The translations under genes were made by a program, and so were the position numbers. Below the pieces are notes generated by a model, which worked only from the letters and a program-made list of their open reading frames with translations, did not search any database and was not told where the DNA came from. From Nocardia thailandica NBRC 100428 (GTDB taxonomy: Bacteria > Actinomycetota > Actinomycetes > Mycobacteriales > Mycobacteriaceae): a stretch of 52,806 nucleotides of DNA. The stretch lies in contig NZ_BAGK01000061.1 in NCBI RefSeq assembly GCF_000308795.1, positions 1 through 52,806 of the forward strand, given 5' to 3'. This document shows positions 35,747 through 45,337 of the stretch, in pieces (the stretch's first letter is position 1; every line of letters starts with the position of its first letter).

Positions 35747-36640
35747 TCACGGGTGGTCTCGCGGCAGTGCGGACAGGCCGAGGGCCCGATCCACCTCGGC
35801 GCGCGTCGGCAACGCGGGAATCGCGCCGTGGCGGGTGGCGGCCAGGGCTCCGGCGGTGACCGCGCGGGCCAGGGCGGTCTCCACCCCGCGATGCCAGTCC
35901 GCGACGAGGGCGCCGGTGAACGCGTCGCCTGCGCCGGTGGTGTCCACGGCGGTCACGGTCGGCGCGGGAACGTGCACCTCGACGCCGTCCGGCCCCCGGT
36001 AGCGGACGCCGTCGGCGCCGAGAGTCGTCACCAGGTGCGGAACCCGGGCGATCGCCTGCCCGTATTGATCCGCCTCCACCGTGTTCACCACGGCGATGTC
36101 CACCGCCGTCCACAGCGCGTCCGGGAGCGCGCGGGCCGGCGACGGATTGAGGGCGACCAGCGTGCCGCCCGCGCGGGCACGTGCGGCGGCCGCGACGACC
36201 GCGTCGATCGGGATCTCGAGCTGACACAGCAGGATTCGTGCCCCGTCGATGGCGGCCGCCTCGGCGTCGCCGGGCGGGCCGACGGCGTCGTTCGCGCCCG
36301 CGACCACCACGATGCTGTTCTCGCCCGCCTCGTCGACGACGATGCCGGCGACCCCGCTCGGCCCCGGCACCGTGCGCACCAGCGCGATGTCGACACCCGC
36401 GTCGGTGAGGGTCTCGCGCAATTGCGCGGCGAAGGCGTCGTCACCGAGCGCGCCGATCAGGCGGACGTCGGCGCCCGCGCGGGCGGCGGCGACGGCCTGG
36501 TTGGCGCCCTTGCCGCCCGGCACCGTGGCGAAACCGTCGCCGAGCACCGTCTCGCCGGGACCCGGCCTGCGCGGGCAGGTGAGGACCAGATCCATGTTGA
36601 TACTGCCCAGGACGACCACCCGGGACGCAGCCGCAGTCAT
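35747..36640 (-). CDS. rbsK: Ribokinase
   Basis: A 297-residue PfkB-family sugar kinase that phosphorylates ribose to ribose-5-phosphate. The first signature VPGGKGANQAVAAARAGADV is at about residues 40-59. The second, VDTTGAGDAFTGALVADW, with the catalytic Asp, is near 240-257. The N-terminus VVVLGSINMDLV (about 8-19) matches RbsK closely. The ATG at 36640 is used because the frame upstream is a shadow. In M. tuberculosis a rbsK gene (Rv2436) also lies in the proB-proA interval. It is divergent from proA; two DnaA boxes lie in the gap. No ribose transport genes are near. Confidence 0.9.
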   Translation of the reverse strand: MTAAASRVVVLGSINMDLVLTCPRRPGPGETVLGDGFATVPGGKGANQAVAAARAGADVRLIGALGDDAFAAQLRETLTDAGVDIALVRTVPGPSGVAGIVVDEAGENSIVVVAGANDAVGPPGDAEAAAIDGARILLCQLEIPIDAVVAAAARARAGGTLVALNPSPARALPDALWTAVDIAVVNTVEADQYGQAIARVPHLVTTLGADGVRYRGPDGVEVHVPAPTVTAVDTTGAGDAFTGALVADWHRGVETALARAVTAGALAATRHGAIPALPTRAEVDRALGLSALPRDHP

Positions 36641-36692
36641 GCCCGCGACGCTAGCCGCCGGACGGCGCCGCGCGGGCCGATCCACCGTGGCC

Positions 36693-36719
36693 TGTGGACA
36701 ACCCGCGCCCTGTGGACAA
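36693..36719 (-). promoter_or_regulatory. Pair of DnaA boxes between rbsK and proA
   Basis: TTGTCCACA, the actinobacterial DnaA-box consensus, occurs twice on the minus strand (36693-36701 and 36711-36719), 18 bp from start to start, each as GTTGTCCACAGG. The pair lies in the divergent promoter region. Control by DnaA, or titration of it, is inferred. Confidence 0.6.
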
Positions 36720-36767
36720 CCGCCGGTCGGGACCCGGTGCACCGGTACGGGGCGTTGCCGCCATCCG

Positions 36768-36773
36768 TAGGCT
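36768..36773 (+). promoter_or_regulatory. proA -10 box
   Basis: TAGGCT lies six bases before the ATG of proA, with no ribosome site, which predicts a leaderless mRNA. Confidence 0.55.
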
Positions 36774-36779
36774 GTACAC

Positions 36780-38045
36780 ATGACCGCAGAAGTGACCACC
36801 GAGCTCGACATCCGCGAAGCGGTGCACGATGCCGCCCGCAGGGCTCGCGTCGCGTCCCGTGCGCTGGCCCAGCTCACCACCGCCGAGAAGAACGACGCGC
36901 TGCACGCGGCGGCCGACGCCCTGCTGGCCGCCGCCGACACGGTGCTGGCCGCCAACGAGGCCGACCTCGCCGCCGCGGCCGCCGCGGGCACCGCCGACTC
37001 CCAGCTCGACCGGCTGCGCCTGACCAAGGACCGCATCGACGGGATCGCCTCGGGTCTGCGCCAGGTCGCCGGCCTGCCCGACCCGGTCGGGGTGGTCGTG
37101 CGCGGGTCGACCCTGCCCAACGGCCTCGAGATCCGCCAGGTCCGGGTGCCGCTCGGCGTGGTCGGCATGGTCTACGAGGCCCGCCCCAACGTCACCGTCG
37201 ACGCGTTCGGCCTCGCGCTGAAGTCCGGCAACGCCGCCCTCCTGCGCGGCTCGTCCTCGGCCGCGAACTCCAACGCCGCTCTGGTCGAGGTGCTGCGCGA
37301 AGCCCTTGCCGCCCAGGGGATCCCGGCCGACGCGGTCCAGCTGCTGCCCAGCCACGACCGGTCGAGCGTCACCCACCTCATCCAGGCGAGGGGCCTGGTG
37401 GACGTGGTGATCCCGCGCGGCGGCGCGGGCCTGATCAACGCCGTCGTCCGCGACGCGCAGGTCCCCACCATCGAGACCGGTACCGGCAACTGCCACGTCT
37501 ACGTGCACGCCGCCGCCGACCTGGACATGGCCGAGCGGATCCTGCTCAACTCCAAGACCCGCCGCCCCAGCGTCTGCAACACCGCCGAGACCCTGCTCAT
37601 CGACGCCGCCGTCGCCGAGGTGGCCCTGCCCCGGTTCACCGCCGCGCTCGAGAAGGCGGGGGTCACCATCCACGGCGATCTGCCCGGCCAGGTGCCCGCC
37701 ACCGACCAGGACTGGGCCGAGGAGTACCTCAGCCTCGACATCGCCCTCAAGGTCGTCGACGGCCTCGACGCCGCCGTCGAGCACATCAACACCTGGGGCA
37801 CCGGCCACACCGAGGCCATCGTGACCGCCGACTTGGCCGCCGCCCGCGAGTTCACCACCCGCGTCGACGCCGCCGCCGTCATGGTCAACGCCTCCACCGC
37901 CTTCACCGACGGCGAGCAGTTCGGCTTCGGCGCCGAGATCGGCATCTCGACCCAGAAGCTGCACGCCCGCGGCCCGATGGCGCTGCCGGAACTGACCTCC
38001 ACCAAGTGGATCGTCTTCGGCGACGGCCAGACGAGGCCGGTGTGA
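36780..38045 (+). CDS. proA: Glutamate-5-semialdehyde dehydrogenase (gamma-glutamyl phosphate reductase)
   Basis: Reduces gamma-glutamyl phosphate from ProB with NADPH, the second step of proline synthesis. The 421-residue protein has the ALDH-superfamily fold. [20 protein letters not shown] carries the cofactor site. [16 protein letters not shown] and [17 protein letters not shown] contain the catalytic Cys (in RPSVCNTAE). The C-terminal [20 protein letters not shown] is the ProA signature. ATG 36780 directly follows a -10 box. Its TGA overlaps the GTG of the moxR gene by four bases, so proA heads a moxR/VWA transcript, as remembered for Rv2427c-Rv2425c. Confidence 0.97.
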   Translation: MTAEVTTELDIREAVHDAARRARVASRALAQLTTAEKNDALHAAADALLAAADTVLAANEADLAAAAAAGTADSQLDRLRLTKDRIDGIASGLRQVAGLPDPVGVVVRGSTLPNGLEIRQVRVPLGVVGMVYEARPNVTVDAFGLALKSGNAALLRGSSSAANSNAALVEVLREALAAQGIPADAVQLLPSHDRSSVTHLIQARGLVDVVIPRGGAGLINAVVRDAQVPTIETGTGNCHVYVHAAADLDMAERILLNSKTRRPSVCNTAETLLIDAAVAEVALPRFTAALEKAGVTIHGDLPGQVPATDQDWAEEYLSLDIALKVVDGLDAAVEHINTWGTGHTEAIVTADLAAAREFTTRVDAAAVMVNASTAFTDGEQFGFGAEIGISTQKLHARGPMALPELTSTKWIVFGDGQTRPV

Positions 38046-38914
38046 CCAGCGTGACCGAACCGATCTTCACCTCCGTCGAGGACGTCGTCGAACGGCTGGC
38101 CGGGACGGGCTACCTCGCCGACAAGGCCACCGCCACCTCGGTCTTCCTGGCCGACCGCCTGGGCAAGCCGCTGCTCATCGAGGGTCCCGCCGGTGTCGGC
38201 AAGACCGAGCTGTCGCGCGCGGTGTCCCAGCTCGCCGGCGCCGAACTGGTCCGTCTGCAGTGCTACGAGGGCGTGGACGAGGCCCGCGCGCTCTACGAGT
38301 GGAACCACGCCAAGCAGATCCTGCGGATCCAGGCCTCGAGCGAGAACGACTGGGCCGAGACCAAGGCCGATGTCTTCACCGAGGAGTTCCTGCTCTCGCG
38401 GCCGCTGCTCACCGCCATCCGCCGCACCGATCCGACGGTCCTGCTCATCGACGAGGTCGACAAGGCCGACGTCGAGATCGAGGGCCTGCTGCTCGAGGTG
38501 CTCAGCGATTTCGCGGTGACCGTGCCGGAGCTGGGCACCATCACCGCGGTGCGGCGCCCGTTCACGGTGCTCACCTCCAACGCGACCAGGGAACTGTCGG
38601 AGGCGCTCAAACGCCGCTGCCTGTACCTGCACCTGGACTTCCCCGACGAGGAGCTCGAGCGGCGGATCCTGGCCTCGCGGGTGCCGGAACTGCCGGAGGC
38701 GGTCGCGGCCCAGCTGGTCAAGGTCGTGCACGTGTTGCGCGGGATGCAGCTCAAGAAGCTGCCCTCGGTGGCGGAGTCCATCGACTGGGGTCACACCCTG
38801 CTCGCGCTCGGCGCGAACGACCTGGACGAGACCACCGTGCGCGCCACGCTCGGGGTGGTGCTCAAACACCGCAGCGATCACCAGCGCGCGCTGGCCGAGC
38901 TGAAGCTGGGCTGA
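38042..38914 (+). CDS. MoxR-family AAA+ ATPase
   Basis: A 290-residue AAA+ protein with Walker A GPAGVGKT at 48-55 and Walker [12 protein letters not shown] near 132-142. Sensor 1 is in [11 protein letters not shown], and the Arg finger lies in [15 protein letters not shown]. MoxR proteins act as chaperones that load metal cofactors or remodel partners, almost always together with a VWA-domain protein, which is the next gene. GTG 38042 overlaps the proA stop by four bases. Only four bases separate its stop from the VWA gene. The most closely related characterised cases are the CoxD/CbbQ type, but the client here is unknown. Confidence 0.93.
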   Translation: MTSVTEPIFTSVEDVVERLAGTGYLADKATATSVFLADRLGKPLLIEGPAGVGKTELSRAVSQLAGAELVRLQCYEGVDEARALYEWNHAKQILRIQASSENDWAETKADVFTEEFLLSRPLLTAIRRTDPTVLLIDEVDKADVEIEGLLLEVLSDFAVTVPELGTITAVRRPFTVLTSNATRELSEALKRRCLYLHLDFPDEELERRILASRVPELPEAVAAQLVKVVHVLRGMQLKKLPSVAESIDWGHTLLALGANDLDETTVRATLGVVLKHRSDHQRALAELKLG

Positions 38915-38918
38915 GCCG

Positions 38919-40316
38919 GTGACCGCGCCGCAGCCCGCACCGCACGGCCTGGCCGGGCATCTGACCGGGTTCGTCGCCGCGCTGCGGGCCCGCGGCATCC
39001 CCGTCGGCCCCTCGGAGACGGTCGACGCGGGCCGCGTGCTGAGCGTGCTCGAGCTGCTCGACCGGGAGGTGGTCCGCGAGGGCCTGGCGTGCGCGCTGCT
39101 GCGCCGCAGCACGCACCGCGCCACCTTCGACGACCTGTTCGATCTGTGGTTCCCGATCGCGACCGGTGCGCGGACCGGTGACGAACCGGAACTCCCGCGT
39201 ACCCCGGACGGCGCGATCGACGTGCCCGCGCTGCGGGAACTGCTGGCGGGCCTGCTCGCCCAGGAGAGCGCCGGTCCGCAGCTGGAGCTGCTGGCCGGGC
39301 GGCTGGTCGAGGAGCTCGGGCAGTACCAGTCCGCGCGCGGACCGTCCTTCTCCGCCTACCAGGCCATGAAGGAACTCTCGCCGCAGAACCTGCTGGCGCA
39401 GGTCATGGCGGGCCTTGCCCAGCCGGCGGACGCGAGCGAGTTCGACACCGAGGTGACGCGGCGGCTGGCCCGCGACCGCATCGCCGGCTTCCGGGCGACG
39501 GTCGAGGCGGAGACCAATCGCCGTGTCGCCGAACAGATCGGCCGCGACCGCGTGGCCGCCTACGCCGTGGCGCGGCAGGCCGAGGACGCGGATTTCCTCC
39601 GGGCCTCGCAGCGGGAGCTGGCCGAACTGCGCCGCAGCTCCCAGCGCCTTGCCCGCATCCTCGCGTCCCGGCTGGCGGTGCGGCGCAGGCACGCGCGGCG
39701 CGGGGAGATCGATCTGCGCAAGACCCTGCGCGCCTCCATGTCCACCGGCGGTGTGCCGATCGACCTGGTCAACCGCAAACCGCGCCCGGGCAAACCGGAA
39801 CTGGTGCTGCTGTGCGACATCTCGGGATCGGTGGCCGGGTTCAGCAACTTCACCCTGCTGCTCGTCAGCGCCCTGCGCGACCAGTTCTCCCGGGTGCGCA
39901 TCTTCGCCTTCGTCGACCGGGCCGACGAGGTCACCGGCTACTTCACCGCCGACACTCCGCTCGACGACGTGGTGCAGCGGATCTTCACCGAGTCCGCGGT
40001 GATGGGGCCCGACGGCCACTCCGATTACGGTGCGGCACTGAGCAGTTTCGCCGAGAACTACGCCGAGGCGGTCACCAGCCGCAGCTCGCTGATCATCCTC
40101 GGCGACGGCCGAACCAACTACCGCAATCCCCGGCTCGAGATCCTGCGCGAGCTGGTCGGCCGGGCACGCCACGCGCACTGGCTGAATCCGGAGTCGTCGG
40201 TGCACTGGGGGAGCGGGGACTCGGCCGCCCGCGAGTACGGGGAGGTCATCGAGATGCACGAGTGCCGTTCGGCGCGGCAGCTGACCGCCGTGGTGTCACG
40301 GCTGCTACCGGTGTGA
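38919..40316 (+). CDS. VWA domain-containing protein (CoxE-like)
   Basis: A 465-residue partner of the MoxR ATPase. The first 270 residues are helical and charged (RLARDRIAGFRATVEAETNR). The C-terminal von Willebrand A domain begins near residue 292, with the MIDAS motif DISGS at about 300-304 after ELVLLC. The distal metal-binding Thr/Asp are in FADRADEVTGYFT-like sequence and SLIILGDGRTNYRNPRLE. MoxR/VWA pairs assemble or activate metal enzymes. The gene lies four bases after moxR and is followed by yjbR after nine bases. It is a conserved mycobacteriales gene (Rv2425c in position). Confidence 0.92.
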   Translation: MTAPQPAPHGLAGHLTGFVAALRARGIPVGPSETVDAGRVLSVLELLDREVVREGLACALLRRSTHRATFDDLFDLWFPIATGARTGDEPELPRTPDGAIDVPALRELLAGLLAQESAGPQLELLAGRLVEELGQYQSARGPSFSAYQAMKELSPQNLLAQVMAGLAQPADASEFDTEVTRRLARDRIAGFRATVEAETNRRVAEQIGRDRVAAYAVARQAEDADFLRASQRELAELRRSSQRLARILASRLAVRRRHARRGEIDLRKTLRASMSTGGVPIDLVNRKPRPGKPELVLLCDISGSVAGFSNFTLLLVSALRDQFSRVRIFAFVDRADEVTGYFTADTPLDDVVQRIFTESAVMGPDGHSDYGAALSSFAENYAEAVTSRSSLIILGDGRTNYRNPRLEILRELVGRARHAHWLNPESSVHWGSGDSAAREYGEVIEMHECRSARQLTAVVSRLLPV

Positions 40317-40325
40317 GGAGCGCGG

Positions 40326-40688
40326 ATGCGTGACGAACTGCTCGCCTACTGCCTGGCCAAACCCGGTGCCCGGCAGGACGAACCGTGGGAGGGCGATGTC
40401 GTGGCCAAGGTCGGCGACAAGATCTTCGCCTTCCTCGGCTCGGGCACCGCGATCGGCCTCGAGTGCGGCGCCGACCGCACCGAAGCCGACGAGCTGGTGC
40501 GGATCCACCCCGGCGACGTGACGGCCTCGGCCTACATCGGCCGCTACGGCTGGAACAGCATCACCGTCGGCGGATCGGTCCCCCTCGACGAGATCTTCGA
40601 GCTGATCGACGCCTCCTACGACGCCGTGGTGGCCAAGCTGCCCAGATCCAAACGGCCGACGGCGCCGGACGTTTCAAGGAAACGTTAA
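40326..40688 (+). CDS. MmcQ/YjbR family protein
   Basis: A 120-residue small protein of the YjbR (DUF419) family with a CyaY-like fold. The conserved WEGDVVAKVGDKIFAFLG and HPGDVTASAYIGRYGWNSI are diagnostic. Its role is unknown; annotations as DNA-binding come from early structural work. GGAG precedes the ATG at 40326, which follows the VWA stop by nine bases. An ACGTTTC-AAG-GAAACGT inverted repeat covers the last codons (40669-40685) and could end the proA-moxR-VWA-yjbR transcript. Confidence 0.85.
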   Translation: MRDELLAYCLAKPGARQDEPWEGDVVAKVGDKIFAFLGSGTAIGLECGADRTEADELVRIHPGDVTASAYIGRYGWNSITVGGSVPLDEIFELIDASYDAVVAKLPRSKRPTAPDVSRKR

Positions 40689-40809
40689 GCGCTTCACAGG
40701 CCACGGCGGCCAGGATCCGCGTCATGCTGATTGGGGCGCCGCACCGCGGTGAGCACGATGACCCGCGGCCCGCCGCGCACACCGCCACGGACGGTGCGGG
40801 ACGCGCCGC

Positions 40810-41985
40810 ATGAACGACCGGTGTGACCCCGATGTGGCGCGCTGGTGGGAGAACGGCCCGGTCTGGACCCGCCGCCCCGGGGAGCGATCGCAGGACGATC
40901 CGCTGCCGGGCACCCCCATCGCCCCGCCCTCGCCGAACGCGCCGCTTCCCCGCCTCACGGCCGACCCGCGGACGCCCGACGCCGTGTGGGCGCGCCCGGC
41001 GGCCGAGCGCGGCGCCGCGATTCCCCCCGTCTACGGACCCGATGCCGGTCCTGCGGCACAGGCCCCCGGCACGATGCGCGCCACACCGGGCCCGGCGCTG
41101 CTCGGGCCGGTGCCCGCCGACCTCGGCGTGGAAGTGACCGTGGCGGCCCTGACACCGCCGGACGCGACACCGGGACCCCCGGTCCCGGGGGAATCGGCGC
41201 AGACCGCGCCGCCGGTGCTGTGCATCGGCCGCCTGGCCGCGCCCGGCTCGTCGGCGATCGCCGACCGCTGCGCGGGCACCGCCGAGTCGCCCTGCCGCGG
41301 GGTGCAGGTCGCCCGCAAACTGGCCCGGCTCGCCGCCGTCCGGGCGGCCGAGGCACCCGCGGCGGCCGAGGTCCAGCTGCGCCGCGCCCTGCTGATCGGT
41401 TCCTGCGGCGCGAGCCCGCGCGAGCTGGCGCTGCTGCGCGCACAGCTGGTCGGCGTCATCGCCGCGCAGGCGGGCCGGGAGGCCGACGCGGCGGAGGCGG
41501 CCCTGGCCGCCGCTCGCGCGTGGCGCCCCATCTCGGCCGCCGACACCGCCCACTACACCGTCGTCGCCGCCCGTGCCCTGCGCCGCGCGGGCAGGCACGC
41601 GGAGGCGGTCGCGGCCTTCGAGAAGCCGCTGCTGGGCACCCGCACCCCCTACGCCGGCGCCCAGCTGAGCGCGGTCCGCGCCGAATACGCCGACTCCATG
41701 CGACGCCTCGGCAGGCACCGCGATGCCGCCTGGCAGTTCACCGAGGCCGCGCGGTTGATCGCCGGCCGCGCCGACGACCGCCATCGCCACGCCGAGCTGG
41801 TGTGGGCCGCGGCCACCGCCCGCGAGCAGTGCGGGCAGCTCGAGGCCGCCGTCGCCGGATACGTCCGCGCCGGGGTGCTCTGGGACCAGCTCGACCTGCA
41901 GGGTCCGCGGGAGCGTTGCCTGTCCGCGGCTGCGCGCGTCTGGGACGCCCTCGCCGCCGGTGGTGCCCGGCCGCCGACCCGTTAA
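40810..41985 (+). CDS. Hypothetical protein with TPR-like repeats
   Basis: A 391-residue protein that is not recognised. The first 150 residues are Pro/Ala/Gly-rich and probably disordered ([17 protein letters not shown]). From about residue 155 the chain is helical, with repeating Ala/Leu/Arg helix pairs ([40 protein letters not shown] and [20 protein letters not shown]). These look like tetratricopeptide repeats, often protein-binding. No signal peptide or membrane segment is seen. Codon use is normal for a real gene. It lies 121 bp after yjbR and 11 bp before nadD on the same strand. The -10 of nadD lies at its stop. Confidence 0.65.
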   Translation: MNDRCDPDVARWWENGPVWTRRPGERSQDDPLPGTPIAPPSPNAPLPRLTADPRTPDAVWARPAAERGAAIPPVYGPDAGPAAQAPGTMRATPGPALLGPVPADLGVEVTVAALTPPDATPGPPVPGESAQTAPPVLCIGRLAAPGSSAIADRCAGTAESPCRGVQVARKLARLAAVRAAEAPAAAEVQLRRALLIGSCGASPRELALLRAQLVGVIAAQAGREADAAEAALAAARAWRPISAADTAHYTVVAARALRRAGRHAEAVAAFEKPLLGTRTPYAGAQLSAVRAEYADSMRRLGRHRDAAWQFTEAARLIAGRADDRHRHAELVWAAATAREQCGQLEAAVAGYVRAGVLWDQLDLQGPRERCLSAAARVWDALAAGGARPPTR

Positions 41986-41988
41986 GCT
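41983..41988 (+). promoter_or_regulatory. nadD -10 box
   Basis: TAAGCT lies eight bases before the ATG of nadD and overlaps the stop of the TPR-like gene. A transcript from here would be leaderless or nearly so. Confidence 0.45.
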
Positions 41989-41996
41989 CGGACCTC

Positions 41997-42638
41997 ATGC
42001 ACAGCAAGCCTGCGCCGCGGCGCAAGCTCGGGGTGATGGGCGGCACGTTCGATCCCGTTCACCACGGGCATCTGGTCGCCGCCAGTGAGGTGGCGCACCG
42101 TTTCGACCTGGACGAGGTCGTGTTCGTGCCGACCGGCAAACCGTGGCAGAAGGCGAACAAGCAGGTCAGCGCCGCCGAGGACCGGTACCTGATGACGGTG
42201 ATCGCGACCGCGTCCAACCCGCGGTTCTCGGTCAGCCGGGCCGACATCGACCGGGACAAGGTCACCTACACCGTGGACACCCTCCGGGAGATGCAGGCCG
42301 CCCATCCCGACGCCGAGCTGTACTTCATCACCGGTGCGGACGCGCTGGCCAACATCCTGACATGGCAGGATTGGGCCGAACTGTTCGACCTGGCCAAATT
42401 CGTCGGGGTGAGCAGGCCGGGGTACGAGCTCAACACCGATCATCTCGAGGAACATCTGCGCGATTTTCCCGACGACGCGGTGACCATGATCGAGATCCCG
42501 GCCCTGGCCATCTCCTCGAGCGAGTGCCGGCGGCGCGCGGCGCAGGGGCGGCCGGTCTGGTACCTCGTTCCCGACGGCGTCGTGCAGTACATATCGAAGC
42601 GGCACCTGTACGAGGCCGCAGGAACGGAAGGCAACTGA
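41997..42638 (+). CDS. nadD: Nicotinate-nucleotide adenylyltransferase
   Basis: Joins ATP and nicotinate mononucleotide to make NaAD in NAD synthesis. The 213-residue Rossmann-like enzyme has [11 protein letters not shown] (about residues 15-25), the nucleotidyltransferase HxGH motif. [21 protein letters not shown] is the substrate loop. The C-terminal ISSSECRRR is the second ATP motif. ATG 41997 is chosen for length and the -10 box. Its TGA shares one base with the ATG of rsfS, so nadD, rsfS, gpgP and octT form one operon, as in mycobacteria. Confidence 0.96.
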   Translation: MHSKPAPRRKLGVMGGTFDPVHHGHLVAASEVAHRFDLDEVVFVPTGKPWQKANKQVSAAEDRYLMTVIATASNPRFSVSRADIDRDKVTYTVDTLREMQAAHPDAELYFITGADALANILTWQDWAELFDLAKFVGVSRPGYELNTDHLEEHLRDFPDDAVTMIEIPALAISSSECRRRAAQGRPVWYLVPDGVVQYISKRHLYEAAGTEGN

Positions 42639-43051
42639 TGACGGCGTCCGCCGAAGCGGTCACGATGGCCAAGGTCGCGGCACTCGCGGCCGACGACAAG
42701 CTCGCCACCGACGTGGTGGTGCTCGACGTGTCCGAGCAACTGGTGATCACCGACTGCTTCGTGATCGCCTCGGCGCCCAACGAGCGCCAGGTCAACGCGA
42801 TCGTCGACAACGTCGAGGACAAGCTGCGCGAGGCCGGGTACAAGCCCGTGCGTCGCGAGGGCACCCGCGAGGGCCGCTGGGCGCTGCTGGACTACGTCGA
42901 CATCGTCATCCACATCCAGCACAACGACGAGCGCAACTTCTACGCCCTGGAGCGGCTGTGGAAGGACTGTCCGACCGTCGAGGTGGAGGGCATCCGCCCG
43001 CCCGCCGCTCCCGCCCCTGCCGACGCGGAGACCGAGGGCGACACCGAGTGA
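42638..43051 (+). CDS. rsfS: Ribosomal silencing factor RsfS
   Basis: A 137-residue protein that binds L14 of the large subunit and blocks subunit joining in starvation. The family core is LATDVVVLDVSEQLVITDCF, followed by VIASAPNERQVNAIVDNV. A central stretch has REGTREGRWALLDYVDIVIH, and HNDERNFYALERLW closes the fold. A short Pro/Ala acidic tail follows. The ATG overlaps the nadD stop by one base, and its stop overlaps the gpgP GTG by four bases. Confidence 0.96.
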   Translation: MTASAEAVTMAKVAALAADDKLATDVVVLDVSEQLVITDCFVIASAPNERQVNAIVDNVEDKLREAGYKPVRREGTREGRWALLDYVDIVIHIQHNDERNFYALERLWKDCPTVEVEGIRPPAAPAPADAETEGDTE

Positions 43052-43764
43052 GTGACCGAGGCCGCGAGGCCACCGGGGCGCCGTCGGCTGCCGGCGCCCG
43101 CCGAGTGAACAAATACGCCCACGTGCGCACCCTGATCCTGTTGCGGCACGGGCAGACCGAGTGGAACGCCGTCGATCGGATGCAGGGTCAGATCGACACC
43201 GACCTCACCGATCTGGGCAGGCAGCAGGCCAAGGAGGCCGCGCGGGAACTGGTGTCGCGCAACGCGATCGCCATCCACGCCTCGGACCTGCGCCGGGCCA
43301 AGGAGACCGCACAGGCACTCGGCGACCTGTCCGGGCTGCCGGTCGTCACCGATCCGCGCCTGCGCGAAACCGATCTCGGTGACTGGGAGGGGCTGACCCA
43401 CCTCGAGGTCGACGCCGACTACCCGGGCGCGCGGGTGCAGTGGCGCCTGGACGCGACCTACACCCCGCCGGGTGGCGAGAGCAAACTCGAGGTCGGCGCC
43501 CGGTCGCTGCCGGTGGTGCGGGAACTGTACAACGACCGGCAGGATTGGCCGGGCCGGACTATCATCCTGGTGGCGCACGGCGGGCTGATCGCTGCTCTCA
43601 CGGCCGCGCTGCTGGATCTGCCTCCCGGTAACTGGCCCATCCTCGGTGGACTCGCCAACACCAGCTGGGTGCAGCTGTCCAGCCACGGCCCCGACATCGA
43701 CCGACCCGGCTGGCGTCTCGATGTATGGAACGCAGCGGCGAAGGTAGCTCCCGATGTCCTCTGA
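43048..43764 (+). CDS. gpgP: Glucosyl-3-phosphoglycerate phosphatase (histidine phosphatase family)
   Basis: Removes phosphate from glucosyl-3-phosphoglycerate in methylglucose-lipopolysaccharide synthesis. [12 protein letters not shown] is the RHG phosphate pocket with the nucleophilic His. [28 protein letters not shown] and [10 protein letters not shown] complete the family. The ending [16 protein letters not shown] is almost the same as remembered for GpgP of M. tuberculosis (Rv2419c), which supports this over generic phosphoglycerate mutase. GTG 43048 overlaps the rsfS stop and has GAGGG before it; a GTG at 43105 would remove 19 residues and fits the mycobacterial N-terminus, so the start is open. 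The next gene overlaps by 11 bp and encodes the following enzyme, OctT. Confidence 0.9.
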   Translation: MSDRGREATGAPSAAGARRVNKYAHVRTLILLRHGQTEWNAVDRMQGQIDTDLTDLGRQQAKEAARELVSRNAIAIHASDLRRAKETAQALGDLSGLPVVTDPRLRETDLGDWEGLTHLEVDADYPGARVQWRLDATYTPPGGESKLEVGARSLPVVRELYNDRQDWPGRTIILVAHGGLIAALTAALLDLPPGNWPILGGLANTSWVQLSSHGPDIDRPGWRLDVWNAAAKVAPDVL

Positions 43765-45334
43765 TGAGCCCGTCCGGTCGGTACCGGACGAATTGTTCCA
43801 GCAGGTGACGGCCCGGCCCGAACGGCAATTGCCGGACGCGCTGTTCGGCCCGGCACCAGCGGCGCCCCGGCGCCCCGAACGCGAGGAACCCATCCGCACC
43901 GTCCCCGACGAGCTCTTCAAGCAGGCCACCGCCCGCGCCACCCGCTCACTACCCGACGCGCTGTTCGGCCCGATACCGCCCCCGCCCGCCGCGACCCTCG
44001 AGACGGCGGACGACGCTGCCCCGGAAGAGGATTCGCTCACCGCCGAGGAAACGGCGGGGGAGCCCGGCGGGGAAGCGCCGTCGGAGGCGCCCGCCTCGCA
44101 CGGATCCGACCCGGTGGAAGCGGTCGCCGCCGAGGCGAGCCCGGTCCCCGGCGATGTCGCCGCCGAGACGAGTGACGGCGAGGCGGACTCCGCCGTCGGA
44201 CGCGCCGGGACCCCGACGACGCCGGGCGACGGGCCCGACGAGGCAGACGAGGTAACGGCCGACCGAGACGCCGAGGTGAGCGTGTCGGCTCCCGCCGAGG
44301 ACGCCGCCGCGGACCTGCCCGCCGAAAACGGTTCCGTCACCGTGGCTTCGGCCCCGGAAATCCTGGACGAGACCGCGGACGCGCCCGACGAACCCGCCGT
44401 CGCCGCGTCGGCCCCGGCCGACGACGACTCGGCGGACGGCGTCGAGCCCACGCCCCCGCTCGCACAGGAGACGGCGCTCCCTGCGGCTGCCTCCACCGAG
44501 AACGCTTCCGCCGACGCGGTTCCCGAGGTGGCCGTTCCGGCCGCCGAGCTCGCCGCGCCCGCGAACGGCACCGTCGTGCCCGCGAGCGAGGCAGGCGCCC
44601 CCGCGCCCGCCGAGGCCGAGCCCGCCACGCCGCGTCCCGTGCTGCTGGTCATCGCCGACTCCCTGTCCTACTTCGGCCCCAAGGGCGGCCTGCCCGCCGA
44701 CGATCCGCGGATCTGGCCGAATCTGGTGGCCGCGGAACTGGATTGGGACGTCGAACTGGTCGCACGGATCGGCTGGACCTGCCGCGACGCCTACTGGGCG
44801 CTCATCGGCGACCCCCGGGTCTGGGCCGCGGTCCCGCGGGCAGGCGCTGTGGTCTTCGCCGTGGGCGGCATGGACACCCTGCCCTCGCCCTTGCCCACCG
44901 CGCTGCGCGAGATGATCCGCTACGTGCGGCCGCCGCGGCTGCGCCGCGGCGTGCGCGCGACCTACAACTGGTTGCAGCCCAAGCTGTCGAAACTCGGCCG
45001 CCCCGTCGCCCTTCCGCCTCGGGTCAGCGTCGGCTACCTGGAGGACAGCCGCGACGCCCTCGCCCAGCTGCGCCCGGAGCTGCCGATCATCGGCGTGCTG
45101 CCCTCGGTACACAAGTGTGACGCCTACGGCCGGGTCCACCGCGGTCGTCCGCGCGCGGTCAAGGCACTGCGCGCGTGGTCCGAACGGACCTCGGTGCCGC
45201 TGGTCGACCTCGGCGAGGCCGTGCGCGACGACATCGAGTCCGGCGACGCGAATCCCGACGGCATCCACTGGGGCTGGGCAGGCCATCAGGCGGTCGCGAC
45301 GGCGATGACCAAGACGCTGCAGGAAATCCGGTAA
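43754..45334 (+). CDS. octT: Diglucosylglycerate octanoyltransferase OctT with long N-terminal extension
   Basis: A 526-residue protein. The C-terminal part (from about residue 294) is the SGNH-hydrolase-fold acyltransferase: [12 protein letters not shown] with the nucleophilic Ser, [35 protein letters not shown], and [15 protein letters not shown] with the catalytic Asp/His. It closely resembles Rv2418c, which octanoylates diglucosylglycerate in MGLP synthesis and is about 247 residues long. Here about 290 residues precede it. Residues 9-35 and 49-75 are tandem copies built on SVPDELF and LPDALFGP, and about 200 acidic Ala/Pro/Glu residues follow. The ATG overlaps gpgP by 11 bp. The extension may anchor or multimerise the enzyme; nothing shows which. 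Confidence 0.88.
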   Translation: MSSDEPVRSVPDELFQQVTARPERQLPDALFGPAPAAPRRPEREEPIRTVPDELFKQATARATRSLPDALFGPIPPPPAATLETADDAAPEEDSLTAEETAGEPGGEAPSEAPASHGSDPVEAVAAEASPVPGDVAAETSDGEADSAVGRAGTPTTPGDGPDEADEVTADRDAEVSVSAPAEDAAADLPAENGSVTVASAPEILDETADAPDEPAVAASAPADDDSADGVEPTPPLAQETALPAAASTENASADAVPEVAVPAAELAAPANGTVVPASEAGAPAPAEAEPATPRPVLLVIADSLSYFGPKGGLPADDPRIWPNLVAAELDWDVELVARIGWTCRDAYWALIGDPRVWAAVPRAGAVVFAVGGMDTLPSPLPTALREMIRYVRPPRLRRGVRATYNWLQPKLSKLGRPVALPPRVSVGYLEDSRDALAQLRPELPIIGVLPSVHKCDAYGRVHRGRPRAVKALRAWSERTSVPLVDLGEAVRDDIESGDANPDGIHWGWAGHQAVATAMTKTLQEIR

Positions 45335-45337
45335 TCC

